Positions 6,384 to 14,097 are shown, counted from the first letter of the stretch. The stretch: 14,292 bases of DNA from SKKY01 sp964622305 (GCA_964622305.1 CAZUPR010000037.1:1-14292), one strand, 5' to 3'. Notes: generated by a model from the sequence alone, not told the origin. Numbers and translations are program-made.

Positions 6384-7364
6384 TTATTTTTTATTGAATA
6401 TATCTCTTGCCTTCTGGATATATTCTTTTTCTTCCTGAGTTAAATCCTTGGGGACAGCTACCTTTATTTCAAAGAAAAGGTCGCCTTTGCCATCCTTTGC
6501 CGGCATTCCCATACCTTTTATCCGCAGTTTTTGATTGCTCTGACTGCCTGCTGGTATCTTAATTTCTATATTCTTATCTAATACCTCAACATCCATCTTG
6601 CTGCCTAAAATTGCATCATAGAAAGGAATCTCCAGGCTGTAAATTATATCTTTTCCTTCAAGTCTGTACTTACTGTCTGAATTAACAGCAATTTCAATTA
6701 GAAGGTCTCCTGCAGGGCCTCCTCCAAAACCTGGTTCACCCATATTACGTAACCTCAATTTGCTGCCTGGCAGGGAGCCTGGAGGAATATTAACCTGGTA
6801 CCTTTTTAGCTTTTTACTGCTGCGGCCATTGCCCAAAGGTTCCAGGACGTTAAGAGTCAGGGTCTTTGTGCCACCCTTGTAGGCTTCTTTGACAGTTAAA
6901 GTCATTTTAGCCTGCCTGTCTAAGCCCTTACTCCTAAATACTTCCGGTTCTCTTTGACTTCTGGCCCCTTGGTTTTGGAAGCCAGAAAAATTACCAAAAA
7001 TAGACTCAAAGAAATCGCTAAAGCCTGATCCGCCTCCACCACCAGAGGTGTAGGTGTAAGTTTTGTAGCCTGGACCAGAGCCAAAGCCACCAAAACCGCC
7101 AAAACCAGAAAAGTCTGACGGGTCAAAGTTTTGCCCACTCTCCCAATTATCACCAAACTGGTCGTAAAGCTTTCTTTTTTCCGGATCTTTTAGAACCTCA
7201 TGAGCCTCATTAACTTTTTTAAAATTATCTTCTGCATCTTTAGATTTATTTATATCAGGGTGGTATTTTTTTGCCATTTTTTTATAGGCATTTTTTATTT
7301 CATCCTGGCTGGCATTTCTCTCTACCCCTAAAATTTTGTAATAATCCTGGTATTCTATTGGCAA
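6384..7364 (-). CDS. DnaJ-family co-chaperone without zinc finger (class B, CbpA-like)
   Basis: J-domain protein of 326 residues that would stimulate DnaK ATPase and deliver substrates. The J domain is at 1-70 with HPD at 35-37. A Gly/Phe-rich linker (about 85-135) is followed by two beta-sandwich substrate-binding domains (about 150-320) with IPPGSLPGSKLRLRNMGEPG and IPAGSQSNQKLRIKGMGMP. There is no CxxCxGxG repeat, and no cysteine at all in the protein, so it is a class B Hsp40 like CbpA rather than classical DnaJ. The start is TTG at 7364, supported by AAGGAGG 8 bases upstream and by the typical opening DYYKILGV. It is the first gene of a unit with clpB, 12 bases apart, under a promoter overlapped by CtsR-like boxes. 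The classical grpE-dnaK-dnaJ locus is presumably elsewhere. Confidence 0.95.
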   Translation of the reverse strand: MPIEYQDYYKILGVERNASQDEIKNAYKKMAKKYHPDINKSKDAEDNFKKVNEAHEVLKDPEKRKLYDQFGDNWESGQNFDPSDFSGFGGFGGFGSGPGYKTYTYTSGGGGGSGFSDFFESIFGNFSGFQNQGARSQREPEVFRSKGLDRQAKMTLTVKEAYKGGTKTLTLNVLEPLGNGRSSKKLKRYQVNIPPGSLPGSKLRLRNMGEPGFGGGPAGDLLIEIAVNSDSKYRLEGKDIIYSLEIPFYDAILGSKMDVEVLDKNIEIKIPAGSQSNQKLRIKGMGMPAKDGKGDLFFEIKVAVPKDLTQEEKEYIQKARDIFNKK

Positions 7365-7405
7365 ATAAAAAACCTCCTTTTTTTATATCTTAGTCTACCT
7401 TACTA

Positions 7406-7433
7406 ATTATAGCACAAGGTCAGAAAAGGTCAA
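7406..7433 (-). promoter_or_regulatory. Promoter of the dnaJ-clpB unit
   Basis: On the minus strand TTGACC (7433-7428) is followed by 16 bases and TATAAT (7411-7406). The preceding TGC makes an extended -10-like TGCTATAAT. Transcription would start near 7399, giving a leader of about 35 bases to the TTG start. The -35 box is itself the second heptad of the distal CtsR-like box, so repressor binding would block RNA polymerase. Confidence 0.8.
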
Positions 7434-7434
7434 T
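7418..7434. promoter_or_regulatory. CtsR-like operator, imperfect copy
   Basis: On the plus strand GGTCAGA-AAA-GGTCAAT forms two heptads with a 3-base spacer. This matches the CtsR consensus (RGTCAAA-NAN-RGTCAAA) except for one base near the end of each heptad. It overlaps the -35 element and lies one base from the perfect box. Confidence 0.7.
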
Positions 7435-7435
7435 A

Positions 7436-7452
7436 GGTCAAAGAAGGTCAAA
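7436..7452. promoter_or_regulatory. CtsR operator, perfect heptad repeat
   Basis: On the plus strand GGTCAAA-GAA-GGTCAAA matches the consensus for CtsR, the heat-shock repressor of clp genes in Gram-positive bacteria, at every fixed base. It lies just upstream of the -35 box and ends 2 bases from the murI stop codon. CtsR inactivation by heat or protein stress would derepress the downstream J-protein and clpB genes. Confidence 0.85.
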
Positions 7453-7454
7453 CT

Positions 7455-8228
7455 TTATATTTTTTCATTTTTCAGATAGTCCAAATAGTCTTTCATTTTT
7501 TTTGCATCCTGGCTCTTGTCTGAGGAAAAAAATTCTATTTGTCTGCTCTCTTCTGGAGGAAGCCCAGCTGGAGCCAGTCCCTCAAGCTTTTTAAAAAGGT
7601 TTTTAATGGTTCCCTTGTTACCATCAACTATTTCTACCCCTGCTGGCAGTAGCTTTTCCAAAAGTGGCCGATAGTAAATAAAATGTGTACAGCCCAAAAC
7701 CAGGCTGCTATAATCATCAAAATTTATTCCTTGCAGGGAATCCTCAAGATAAGCCTCCACCCTGGAACTGGAAAAATCCATCTCCTCAGCCCAGTCAACA
7801 AGTTTAGGCATGGGAAGAGCAAGGACTCTCTCCTGGCCTCCGGTTTGATTTAAGAGACTTTTAAATTTATCCTCCTTTAGAGTCAGGGCCGTTGCCATAA
7901 CCAGAACCTTTTTATTCTGATCTTTTAAGAGCCCTGTTTTCACGGCTGGTTCCATGCCTATAACAGGAAAGGAAAACTTCTGGCGCAAATCCTCGATTCC
8001 GGCGCTGGTTGCTGTGTTACAGGCTACCACCAGGGCATTAATATCCTTACTGACAAGAAAATCAGCAGCCTCCATAAGGAGCTCCCTGACCTCTTCTTTA
8101 GATTTATTCCCATAGGGCACATTAGCCTGATCGGCATAATAAATATAATCAGCCTGGTAATTTTCTTTTAAGGCCTCATTTAAAACAGTAAGACCACCTA
8201 TTCCCGAATCAAAAAATCCCACTCTCAT
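7455..8228 (-). CDS. murI: Glutamate racemase
   Basis: Cofactor-independent racemase that converts L-glutamate to D-glutamate for peptidoglycan precursors in the cytosol. The 257 residues are close to the family length of about 265. The two-cysteine mechanism is intact: D7-S8 in FDSGIGG, C70 in ACNTATS and C180 with H182 in GCTHF. The binding loop YADQANVPYG is at 31-40. In the second motif GCTHF is followed by IYYRPLL rather than the common PLL, a small insertion-like variation. The ATG is preceded by AAGGAG at 8 bases. It is divergent from the MFS gene and followed by the dnaJ-clpB promoter with no visible terminator, so some read-through into the chaperone genes is possible. Confidence 0.97.
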   Translation of the reverse strand: MRVGFFDSGIGGLTVLNEALKENYQADYIYYADQANVPYGNKSKEEVRELLMEAADFLVSKDINALVVACNTATSAGIEDLRQKFSFPVIGMEPAVKTGLLKDQNKKVLVMATALTLKEDKFKSLLNQTGGQERVLALPMPKLVDWAEEMDFSSSRVEAYLEDSLQGINFDDYSSLVLGCTHFIYYRPLLEKLLPAGVEIVDGNKGTIKNLFKKLEGLAPAGLPPEESRQIEFFSSDKSQDAKKMKDYLDYLKNEKI

Positions 8229-8242
8229 CTGAGATTCTCCTT

Positions 8243-8260
8243 TTAAAAGAATTCTTTTAA
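8243..8260. repeat. Perfect 18-bp palindrome in the murI/MFS divergent region
   Basis: TTAAAAGAATTCTTTTAA is fully self-complementary. It lies 3 bases before a TATAAT on the plus strand and just upstream of the murI ribosome binding site on the minus strand. It could be an operator for a dimeric regulator, or a weak 7-bp RNA hairpin in the murI leader. An AT-rich palindrome of this length by chance is unlikely but possible. Confidence 0.5.
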
Positions 8261-8262
8261 GC

Positions 8263-8268
8263 TATAAT
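8263..8268 (+). promoter_or_regulatory. Candidate -10 box for the MFS-tautomerase operon
   Basis: A perfect TATAAT lies 45 bases before the permease ATG. The -35 region at 16-17 bases spacing (TTTTAA or CTTTTA) is poor and lies within the adjacent palindrome, suggesting a regulated or activator-dependent promoter. No convincing separate murI promoter could be assigned on the other strand. Confidence 0.4.
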
Positions 8269-8313
8269 TATTGTATACCTTTAGGAAAATAAAATACAGA
8301 GGGGCCTTGATAG

Positions 8314-9471
8314 ATGTTAAGTAAAAATCATAAATATATTTTATCCGGTAGTTTTACCCTTTTAATTGCCATGGGCCTGAGCCGTTTTGCCTACACGCCA
8401 ATCTTTCCGGTCATGCAGCTGGAACTTGGTTTTACGGATCAGTTTGCCGGCTGGCTGGCTTCAATAAACTACGCAGGTTATCTTTTAGGCTCAGTTTTGG
8501 CAGCTTATTGGGCCTGGGGCAAAGATCGTTCACTAGCCCTTAAAGGCTTTCTCCTTATTAATATCCTTTCTATTATCCTCATGGGGATAAGTGAAAACCA
8601 TTTCATCTGGTACTTTCTCAGGTTTATAGCTGGTCTTACTGCTGGCTTTGCCTTTGTTCTTATTTCAGGAATCATTATGGATTTTCTAACTGAAAAGTCA
8701 CTGACTCATCTTACCGGTCTCTTTTATGCCGGTGTTGGAAGTGGGATTTTCCTGGGCGGAATAAGTGTACCCTGGCTGGCTGAAAGGCTTGGCTGGAGAG
8801 GCGCCTGGTACGGGGTAGGTTCTATGGCCCTGTTTCTGGGGATTCTAGTTTTCCTCTGGCTGGAGGGTGACCATCAGGCCCAGCCTGGTCAAAAAAAGCA
8901 GACTCCTGTGGAAGAAGGACATCAGATTCCCTTAAGCTGGCTAACTATTGCTTATACCGCTGAAGGGATTGGCTATATTATTAGTGGTACCTTCCTGGTT
9001 GCAATTGTTAGTAATATTCCTGGCTTTGATTCCTACTCTGCGGCAATGAGCTGGGCCTTTGTTGGTCTTGCTGCTGCCCCCTCAGCTATGCTCTGGGTTA
9101 AACTGGCCAACCGCTGGGGTAAAATTCCCATGCTGCGCCTGGCCTATATAATTCAAATTTTTGGTATTTCTCTGCCCTTGATTTTCCCTAATAATATAGG
9201 GGCTTTCCTGGGAGCCATGTTATTTGGTGGTACTTTTATGGGTATAACTACTCTTACCATAGCAGCTGCTAAAATTATGTATCCTGAAAATAGCACTAAG
9301 ATTATTGGACAATTAACATTTTTTTATGCTGCCGGACAAATTTTAGGTCCTGTTGTTGCAGGCTACCTGACTAAAAGCACCGGTAACTATAACTCAACAA
9401 TAATCTTTGCTTCATTAATACTTTTTGCAGGGGTTTTAGCCCTGATATTTGGTGAAAGGAGGAAAGCATAG
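8314..9471 (+). CDS. YbfB/YjiJ-family MFS transporter
   Basis: Integral membrane permease of 385 residues with about 12 hydrophobic segments in two six-helix halves. They are separated by a polar cytoplasmic loop at about 184-206 (EGDHQAQPGQKKQTPVEEG). The first-helix motif GLSRFAYTPIFPVMQ (21-35) is characteristic of the YbfB/YjiJ group, whose substrates are mostly unknown. GWRGAWYGVG (160-169) and the repeated small-residue helices fit the major facilitator fold. The ATG is preceded by GAGGGG. The stop codon overlaps the start of the tautomerase gene by one base, so the two are translationally coupled. Export or uptake of a small organic acid is plausible from the neighbour, but no substrate can be read from the sequence. 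Confidence 0.88.
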   Translation: MLSKNHKYILSGSFTLLIAMGLSRFAYTPIFPVMQLELGFTDQFAGWLASINYAGYLLGSVLAAYWAWGKDRSLALKGFLLINILSIILMGISENHFIWYFLRFIAGLTAGFAFVLISGIIMDFLTEKSLTHLTGLFYAGVGSGIFLGGISVPWLAERLGWRGAWYGVGSMALFLGILVFLWLEGDHQAQPGQKKQTPVEEGHQIPLSWLTIAYTAEGIGYIISGTFLVAIVSNIPGFDSYSAAMSWAFVGLAAAPSAMLWVKLANRWGKIPMLRLAYIIQIFGISLPLIFPNNIGAFLGAMLFGGTFMGITTLTIAAAKIMYPENSTKIIGQLTFFYAAGQILGPVVAGYLTKSTGNYNSTIIFASLILFAGVLALIFGERRKA

Positions 9472-9674
9472 TGCCATACGTAAATATTAAAATTACTAAA
9501 GAAGGTGCCACAGCTGAGCAAAAGGCCCAACTGATTAAAGGAGCCACTCAACTTCTGGTAGACGTTCTTAACAAGAACCCTAACACTACTGTTGTTGTTA
9601 TCGATGAAGTCGATACTGACAACTGGGGCATTGCAGGCGAAACTGTTACCAATAGAAGAAAAGAAGGAAAATAA
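9471..9674 (+). CDS. 4-oxalocrotonate tautomerase family protein, DmpI-like
   Basis: Small enzyme subunit of 67 residues. Family members use an N-terminal proline, exposed after methionine removal, as general base to interconvert enol and keto acids; here it is P2 in MPYVNIKIT. The region VVVIDEVDTDNWGIAGETV closely resembles Helicobacter pylori DmpI (IDEVDSNNYGLGGESV), so this is the DmpI-like subgroup rather than a classical aromatic-pathway enzyme. Position 11, where classical enzymes carry a catalytic Arg, lies in a Lys/Glu-containing stretch. The start is GTG, overlapping the permease stop as TAGTG, with AAGGAGG 8 bases upstream. No other aromatic degradation genes are nearby, so the physiological substrate is unknown. 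Confidence 0.9.
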   Translation: MPYVNIKITKEGATAEQKAQLIKGATQLLVDVLNKNPNTTVVVIDEVDTDNWGIAGETVTNRRKEGK

Positions 9675-9715
9675 AAAAACCAGTCACAGATGAAAGAGAA
9701 TGTGACTGGTTTTTT
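9674..9715. terminator. Bidirectional terminator between tautomerase and glyS
   Basis: Inverted repeat arms 9674-9688 and 9701-9715 contain ACCAGTCACA and TGTGACTGGT, around a 12-base loop. A-runs on the left and T-runs on the right give a U tract in both directions. It directly follows the tautomerase stop and lies 23 bases past the glyS stop, so it ends both converging operons. Confidence 0.88.
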
Positions 9716-9738
9716 CTTTGTTTTTTTGGGGGCAGGAT

Positions 9739-11805
9739 TTAAAGACTTATCTTAGTTATATCGCCCACATCATCAGCTAAAAGACTAATTGATTTAACCA
9801 GGGCTATCCGGTTGTTTCTTGTTTTTTCATCTTCAGCCATAACCATAACATGGTCAAAGAAATCGTTGATTACTTTTTCCAAAGAGGCCAGTTCAAGTAA
9901 GAGTTCGTAAAACTTATCTTCTTTGATAAGTCCTAAAACTTCAGCCTGGCTTTCTACATAAGCCTTGTAAAGTGCTTCCTCGTAAGGGTCTTTGAGAAGG
10001 CTCTCATCAATTTCAGAAGCTTCATATTTTTTACTGATATTGTTGGCTCTGGTAAGACCGGCGTGGAGGGCGGAAAATTCTGCAGCCTCTTTAATGGCAG
10101 CCAAGGCCTGTGCCTTTTTAACTAGCTTGGCTATGGATGAATAATCTTTTGATAAAAGCGCTTCGATAACATCATAGCTAAAGCCTTCTTCGTTGAGAAT
10201 ATTCCTCAATCTCTGGCCAAAGAAATTGTAAATTTTTTCCTGGGCCTCTTCTTTAACTTCCATTTTGTCTTTTAGGGAAGATACAGAAATATCTATTAAG
10301 TCTCTTAAAGAAAGATCCAGTTGACTGTCAATAATAATCTTACAGATACCCAAAGCCTGTCTTCTTAAGGCGTAAGGGTCCTGGGAGCCTGAGGGCTCAT
10401 AACCAATTGCAAATGATCCAGTTATAGTATCCATCTTATCAGCCAGGGAAATAATTTTTCCCTCTATAGTTTCTGGCAGAATATCCCCGGCAAATCTTGG
10501 CAGATAATGCTCGAAAATAGCCTGTGCCAAAAGAGGTTCCTCACCAGAAATAAGGGCATATTTTTGGCCCATGACACCTTGAAGCTCTGGGAATTCGTAA
10601 ACCATATTTGTTACTAAATCCGCTTTTGCCAAAAGTGCCGCCCGGCCAGCCCTTTGTCTGCTTTCTTGATTCAGGTCTAATTTCTGGGCTATTTTTTCTG
10701 TATTTTTTACAATTCTTTCAACTTTTTCATAAATTGTACCCAGTTCTTCCTGATAAACTACAGTCTTAAGTCTTTCTGTAAAATCAATCAGAGGGATTTT
10801 CTTATCTTCTTCAAAGAAGAACTCAGCATCCTTTAATCTTGCTGTCAGAACCTTTTCATTACCTGCTTTGACTGTTTCCAGATGCTGATCATTACCATTT
10901 CTTACTGTAACAAAATGGTTAAGAAGTTTTCCATCCTTATCAAAAACTGGAAAATATCTCTGGTGTTCCTTCATGGGGGTGATAACGGCCTCTTGTGGGA
11001 TTTTTAAGAAGTCTTCATCAAAATCTCCCACTAAAGCAGTTGGATACTCTAAAAGATATATTACTTCTTCAAGGAGGTCTTCATCCTCACCAATTACAAA
11101 ATTGTGTTTTGCTTCCAGTTCTTTAAGCTGGTTTAAAATCATTTCCTTTCTCTTGTCCTGATTGACAATAACAAAGTTTTCTTCCAGCTTCTTAAAATAA
11201 TCATTTACGTCACTAACTTCTATTTGAGCCTGTCCCAGAAAGCGGTGGCCCCTGGTTTTATTATCACTTCTTAAACCCTCAATGGCAAAATCGACAGGCT
11301 GGTCGCCATAAAGGCCTAAAAGCCAGCGAATAGGTCTGGCAAATTTAATCTCATAATCTTCCCAGCGCATGGGCTTGGGGAAATAAAGACCGCCAATAAG
11401 TTTTATAAACATTTCAGGAAAGAGGGTTAAAGAATCTACCCCTTTTTGTTTTTTTAGGGCGAAAATATAGTCAGTACCATCCAGCTCCCTGACTTGAAGA
11501 TCAGCAGCCTCAACCCCCTGACCTCTGGCAAAACCTGCTCCAGCCTTGGACAGGTTGCCTTCTTCGTCATAGGCTATTTTTACAGATGGGCCTTTAACAA
11601 GCTCCTCTACATCTTCTTGTTTTTCTGCGACTCCCTGAGCAAAAAGCAGAAGCCTTCTGGGTGTACCCAAAGCAGTAAGCTTTTCAAAGGAAATTCTTTT
11701 TTCCTGCAAATATTTCTTTGCCTCTTCTTCCAGTTCTTTTAAGGCTGAAGGCATAAAGGCCGCTGGTATCTCTTCGCTGCCGATTTCCAGTAATAAATCC
11801 TTCAT
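9739..11805 (-). CDS. glyS: Glycyl-tRNA synthetase beta subunit
   Basis: Beta subunit of the bacterial alpha2-beta2 glycyl-tRNA synthetase, needed for tRNA-Gly recognition. It has 688 residues, the usual length. Family signatures are visible in order: LLLEIGSEEIPA at the N-terminus, GTPRRL, RGHRF, MKEHQRYFPV, NGNDQHLETVKAGNEKVLTARL, the HD-like core KADLVTNMVYEFPELQG, GSQDPYALRRQALG, and a C-terminal DALR-type anticodon-binding region ending FFDHVMVMAEDEKTRNNR. I chose the ATG at 11805: it has AAGGAGG 7 bases upstream and overlaps the glyQ stop by one base (TGATG). A longer in-frame version from 11874 lies wholly inside glyQ and is unlikely. The overlap couples production of the two subunits. 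Confidence 0.97.
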   Translation of the reverse strand: MKDLLLEIGSEEIPAAFMPSALKELEEEAKKYLQEKRISFEKLTALGTPRRLLLFAQGVAEKQEDVEELVKGPSVKIAYDEEGNLSKAGAGFARGQGVEAADLQVRELDGTDYIFALKKQKGVDSLTLFPEMFIKLIGGLYFPKPMRWEDYEIKFARPIRWLLGLYGDQPVDFAIEGLRSDNKTRGHRFLGQAQIEVSDVNDYFKKLEENFVIVNQDKRKEMILNQLKELEAKHNFVIGEDEDLLEEVIYLLEYPTALVGDFDEDFLKIPQEAVITPMKEHQRYFPVFDKDGKLLNHFVTVRNGNDQHLETVKAGNEKVLTARLKDAEFFFEEDKKIPLIDFTERLKTVVYQEELGTIYEKVERIVKNTEKIAQKLDLNQESRQRAGRAALLAKADLVTNMVYEFPELQGVMGQKYALISGEEPLLAQAIFEHYLPRFAGDILPETIEGKIISLADKMDTITGSFAIGYEPSGSQDPYALRRQALGICKIIIDSQLDLSLRDLIDISVSSLKDKMEVKEEAQEKIYNFFGQRLRNILNEEGFSYDVIEALLSKDYSSIAKLVKKAQALAAIKEAAEFSALHAGLTRANNISKKYEASEIDESLLKDPYEEALYKAYVESQAEVLGLIKEDKFYELLLELASLEKVINDFFDHVMVMAEDEKTRNNRIALVKSISLLADDVGDITKISL

Positions 11806-12683
11806 CAGTTTTCCTCCTTTTTCAGCAAGGGGAATCCTAATTCTTCCCTCTGTTTTACATAGGCTTTGGCACAATCTCTGGCCATGTTTCTAACTCTGGC
11901 AATGAAACCAGTTCTTTCTGTAACAGAAATTGCATTCCTGGCATCAAGCAAGTTAAAGGTATGGGAGCATTTGAGAACATAATCATAGGCAGGCAGAACA
12001 AAACCTTTTTCGATAATCCTCAAAGCTTCTTTCTCATAACTGTCAAAGAGGGTAAAGAGCAAGTCTGTATCAGCAAGTTCAAAGTTGTAATGAGAAAACT
12101 CCACTTCGTTTTGCTTGTAGACATCTCCATAGCTGATGCCATCTACCCACTCTATATCATAAACACTGTTTACCTTTTGGATAAACATAGCTATTCTTTC
12201 TATTCCATAAGTAATTTCGCCTGAAACTGGTTTGCAGTCCAGACCACCACACTGTTGGAAATATGTAAATTGAGTTATTTCCATACCATCCAGCCAAACT
12301 TCCCAGCCCAATCCCCAGGCTCCCAGGGTTGGTGACTCCCAGTTATCCTCAACAAAGCGAATATCATGCTTTAGAGGATCAATGCCCAGTTTTTCCAAGC
12401 TTTGCAAATAAAGTTCCTGGAAATTTTCTGGAGTAGGTTTTAAAATTACCTGATACTGAAAGTAATGTTGCAACCTGTTTGGGTTTTCGCCATAGCGGCC
12501 ATCTGCTGGTCTTCTTGACGGCTCCACATAAGCAGTTTTCCATGGTTCTGGTCCCAGAGCTTTCAAAAAGGTGGCTGGATTCATAGTCCCTGCGCCCTTT
12601 TCTAAGTCATAGGGTTGAAGAATTATACAACCTTGCTGGCCCCAAAATTCATTGAGGGTTAAAATAATATTCTGAAAGTTCAT
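11805..12683 (-). CDS. glyQ: Glycyl-tRNA synthetase alpha subunit
   Basis: Catalytic alpha subunit, a class II aminoacyl-tRNA synthetase that activates glycine with ATP and charges tRNA-Gly with GlyS. It has 292 residues (E. coli about 303). It begins NFQNIILTLNEFWGQQGC. Motif 2 is around RRPADGRYGENPNR (57-70), the glycine pocket region around GLGWEVWLDGMEITQFTYFQQ (124-144), and motif 3 ITYGIERIAM is at 157-166. I chose the ATG at 12683 because GAGGAGG ends 6 bases before it. An upstream in-frame ATG (12698) would put this ribosome binding site inside the coding sequence. It lies 25 bases after recO and overlaps glyS by one base. Confidence 0.97.
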   Translation of the reverse strand: MNFQNIILTLNEFWGQQGCIILQPYDLEKGAGTMNPATFLKALGPEPWKTAYVEPSRRPADGRYGENPNRLQHYFQYQVILKPTPENFQELYLQSLEKLGIDPLKHDIRFVEDNWESPTLGAWGLGWEVWLDGMEITQFTYFQQCGGLDCKPVSGEITYGIERIAMFIQKVNSVYDIEWVDGISYGDVYKQNEVEFSHYNFELADTDLLFTLFDSYEKEALRIIEKGFVLPAYDYVLKCSHTFNLLDARNAISVTERTGFIARVRNMARDCAKAYVKQREELGFPLLKKEEN

Positions 12684-12708
12684 TTTCTTCCTCCTCATGC
12701 TTATTAAA

Positions 12709-13428
12709 TCAAATTTGAAAAACCTTAAGTTCCTTACCTAAGCTGGCACTTATCTGGTTTTTAATAAAATTACTAATCCTAGAAAGATTATCCACGCTAA
12801 TCTTCAATCTGTCTATATTTTCTGGACTTTCTTTAATAAAAAAACAAAGAATTTTTAAGGATCCCTTGTCTAAATAATTATTGCCTTTTATTTTAGCACA
12901 TCCTGGGCAAAAACAATCCCCAGATTCAGTAAAAAAAATTTCTTCCTGAGCATGACAGGAGGAACAAGTAGTTTCCTGGGCCAAAAGGCCCTGGTGATGC
13001 AAAAGTTTTGCTTCAAAGAAGCGAAGGGTTTTTTCAGTTTCTTTATAGGCCAGATAGGTGAAACCTGCCAGGGCCAGACTAAAAAGCTCCTGATCTTTTT
13101 CTTCTTCAATAATCATCCGGTCTAAAACTTCAGACCATTCACTGGCAGCCAAAAGTTTATCATAATCTTCCCTTATTTCTATAAAGGACTTAAGATTAGC
13201 CGTTTGAATCATCCTGTAAAAATTTTTACCCTGAAAGAGTTCTAAATCTACATAGGAAAAAACCTGGGAGCCGCCTCTGAGCTTGCTCTTACCCCTTCTG
13301 ACTCCCCGGGCAAAAACCTTTATTTTACCCAAATCCCTGGTCAGAACTGTAAGAATTTGGTCGTAATCCCCATAATTAATTCCCTTTAGAACTATGCCTT
13401 GAGTCTTAATATTTTTCAATTTATTCAC
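12709..13428 (-). CDS. recO: DNA repair protein RecO
   Basis: Recombination mediator that with RecR helps load RecA on single-stranded DNA coated with SSB. It has 239 residues, typical length. The N-terminal OB fold begins IKTQGIVLKGINYGDYDQILTVLT and contains ARGVRRGKSKLRGG. A C-terminal zinc-binding module has CSSC and CPGC pairs, as in Gram-positive RecO. The start is either GTG at 13428 or TTG at 13419. The TTG has AAGGG 8 bases upstream and gives a family-like MKNIKTQGIVLK; the GTG overlaps that purine tract. The gene follows deoC by 21 bases in the era-deoC-recO-glyQ-glyS run. Confidence 0.95.
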   Translation of the reverse strand: MNKLKNIKTQGIVLKGINYGDYDQILTVLTRDLGKIKVFARGVRRGKSKLRGGSQVFSYVDLELFQGKNFYRMIQTANLKSFIEIREDYDKLLAASEWSEVLDRMIIEEEKDQELFSLALAGFTYLAYKETEKTLRFFEAKLLHHQGLLAQETTCSSCHAQEEIFFTESGDCFCPGCAKIKGNNYLDKGSLKILCFFIKESPENIDRLKISVDNLSRISNFIKNQISASLGKELKVFQI

Positions 13429-13449
13429 CCTTTTATCCCAGGAGAAGAA

Positions 13450-14097
13450 TCAGGGAAAAAGGATCTCCCTGGCAGCACTTGCCCCAATACGGCTGGCTCC
13501 AGCTCCTATTAATTCCAGGGCAAATTCCCTGTCCTTTATACCACCTGAGGCCTTGATTTTCTTTCTGCCTCCTGTGGCTTCCTTGATTAACCTGACATCT
13601 TCGATACTGGCACCACCTTCTGCGAAACCAGTGGAAGTTTTAATATAATCGGCGTCTGTTTTCATAATTATACGGCAGACTCTTTCTATTTCCTGACGGG
13701 TAAGTATAGAGCTTTCTATAATAACTTTTAAAGTCTTGCCCTTCATTTTGCAAAGATTGGCCAGCTGATTTATTTCCCAAAGGACATAATCATCTCTGCC
13801 ATCCTTAAGAGCCCCGATATTTATAACCATATCCAGTTCATCTGCACCCAGGGCCAGGGCTCTTTCAGCCTCAGCCAGTTTTATTTCCGGCAGGCTGGCC
13901 CCCAGAGGGAAACCTATAACAGTACATAGCTGGGTTTCACTGCCCTCAAGAATCTTTTTGCAAAGAGTAAGATGACAGGGATTAACGCAAACTGTCTTTA
14001 CATTCCACATAACTGCTTCATGACAAAGTTTTTCTATATCCTTTTGACTGGCCTGGGATTTTAAAAGAGTATAGTCAATGTACTTTTCTAAATTCAC
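13450..14097 (-). CDS. deoC: Deoxyribose-phosphate aldolase
   Basis: Class I aldolase that cleaves 2-deoxyribose 5-phosphate to acetaldehyde and glyceraldehyde 3-phosphate in deoxynucleoside breakdown, in the cytosol. It has 215 residues, the size of the short Gram-positive form. The Schiff-base lysine is K153 in DYIKTSTGF, the second lysine is K182 in IKASGGI, and the acidic partner is D89 in DELDMVINIGALK. The phosphate site region GAGASRIGAS is at 198-207. The start is GTG at 14097, with GAGGTGA a few bases upstream, and no better ATG is nearby. It lies between era (27 bases) and recO (21 bases), an unusual insertion into a conserved housekeeping pair. Confidence 0.97.
   Translation of the reverse strand: MNLEKYIDYTLLKSQASQKDIEKLCHEAVMWNVKTVCVNPCHLTLCKKILEGSETQLCTVIGFPLGASLPEIKLAEAERALALGADELDMVINIGALKDGRDDYVLWEINQLANLCKMKGKTLKVIIESSILTRQEIERVCRIIMKTDADYIKTSTGFAEGGASIEDVRLIKEATGGRKKIKASGGIKDREFALELIGAGASRIGASAAREILFP

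Noticed and set aside
6920..7156. Second minus-strand frame inside the J-protein gene
   Set aside because: It is a shifted reading of the Gly/Phe-rich linker and following region, with low-complexity composition and no start signals.
7365..7454. CIRCE element (HrcA site) upstream of the J-protein gene
   Set aside because: No TTAGCACTC/GAGTGCTAA inverted repeat is present. The repeats here are direct and match CtsR instead.
11805..11874. Longer glyS start (adds 23 residues)
   Set aside because: The extension lies within glyQ and lacks a family match; the ATG at 11805 has a near-perfect ribosome binding site and gives the usual N-terminus.
12888..13109. Minus-strand frame inside recO
   Set aside because: Lys- and Trp-rich translation in the wrong frame of an intact recO; no independent support.
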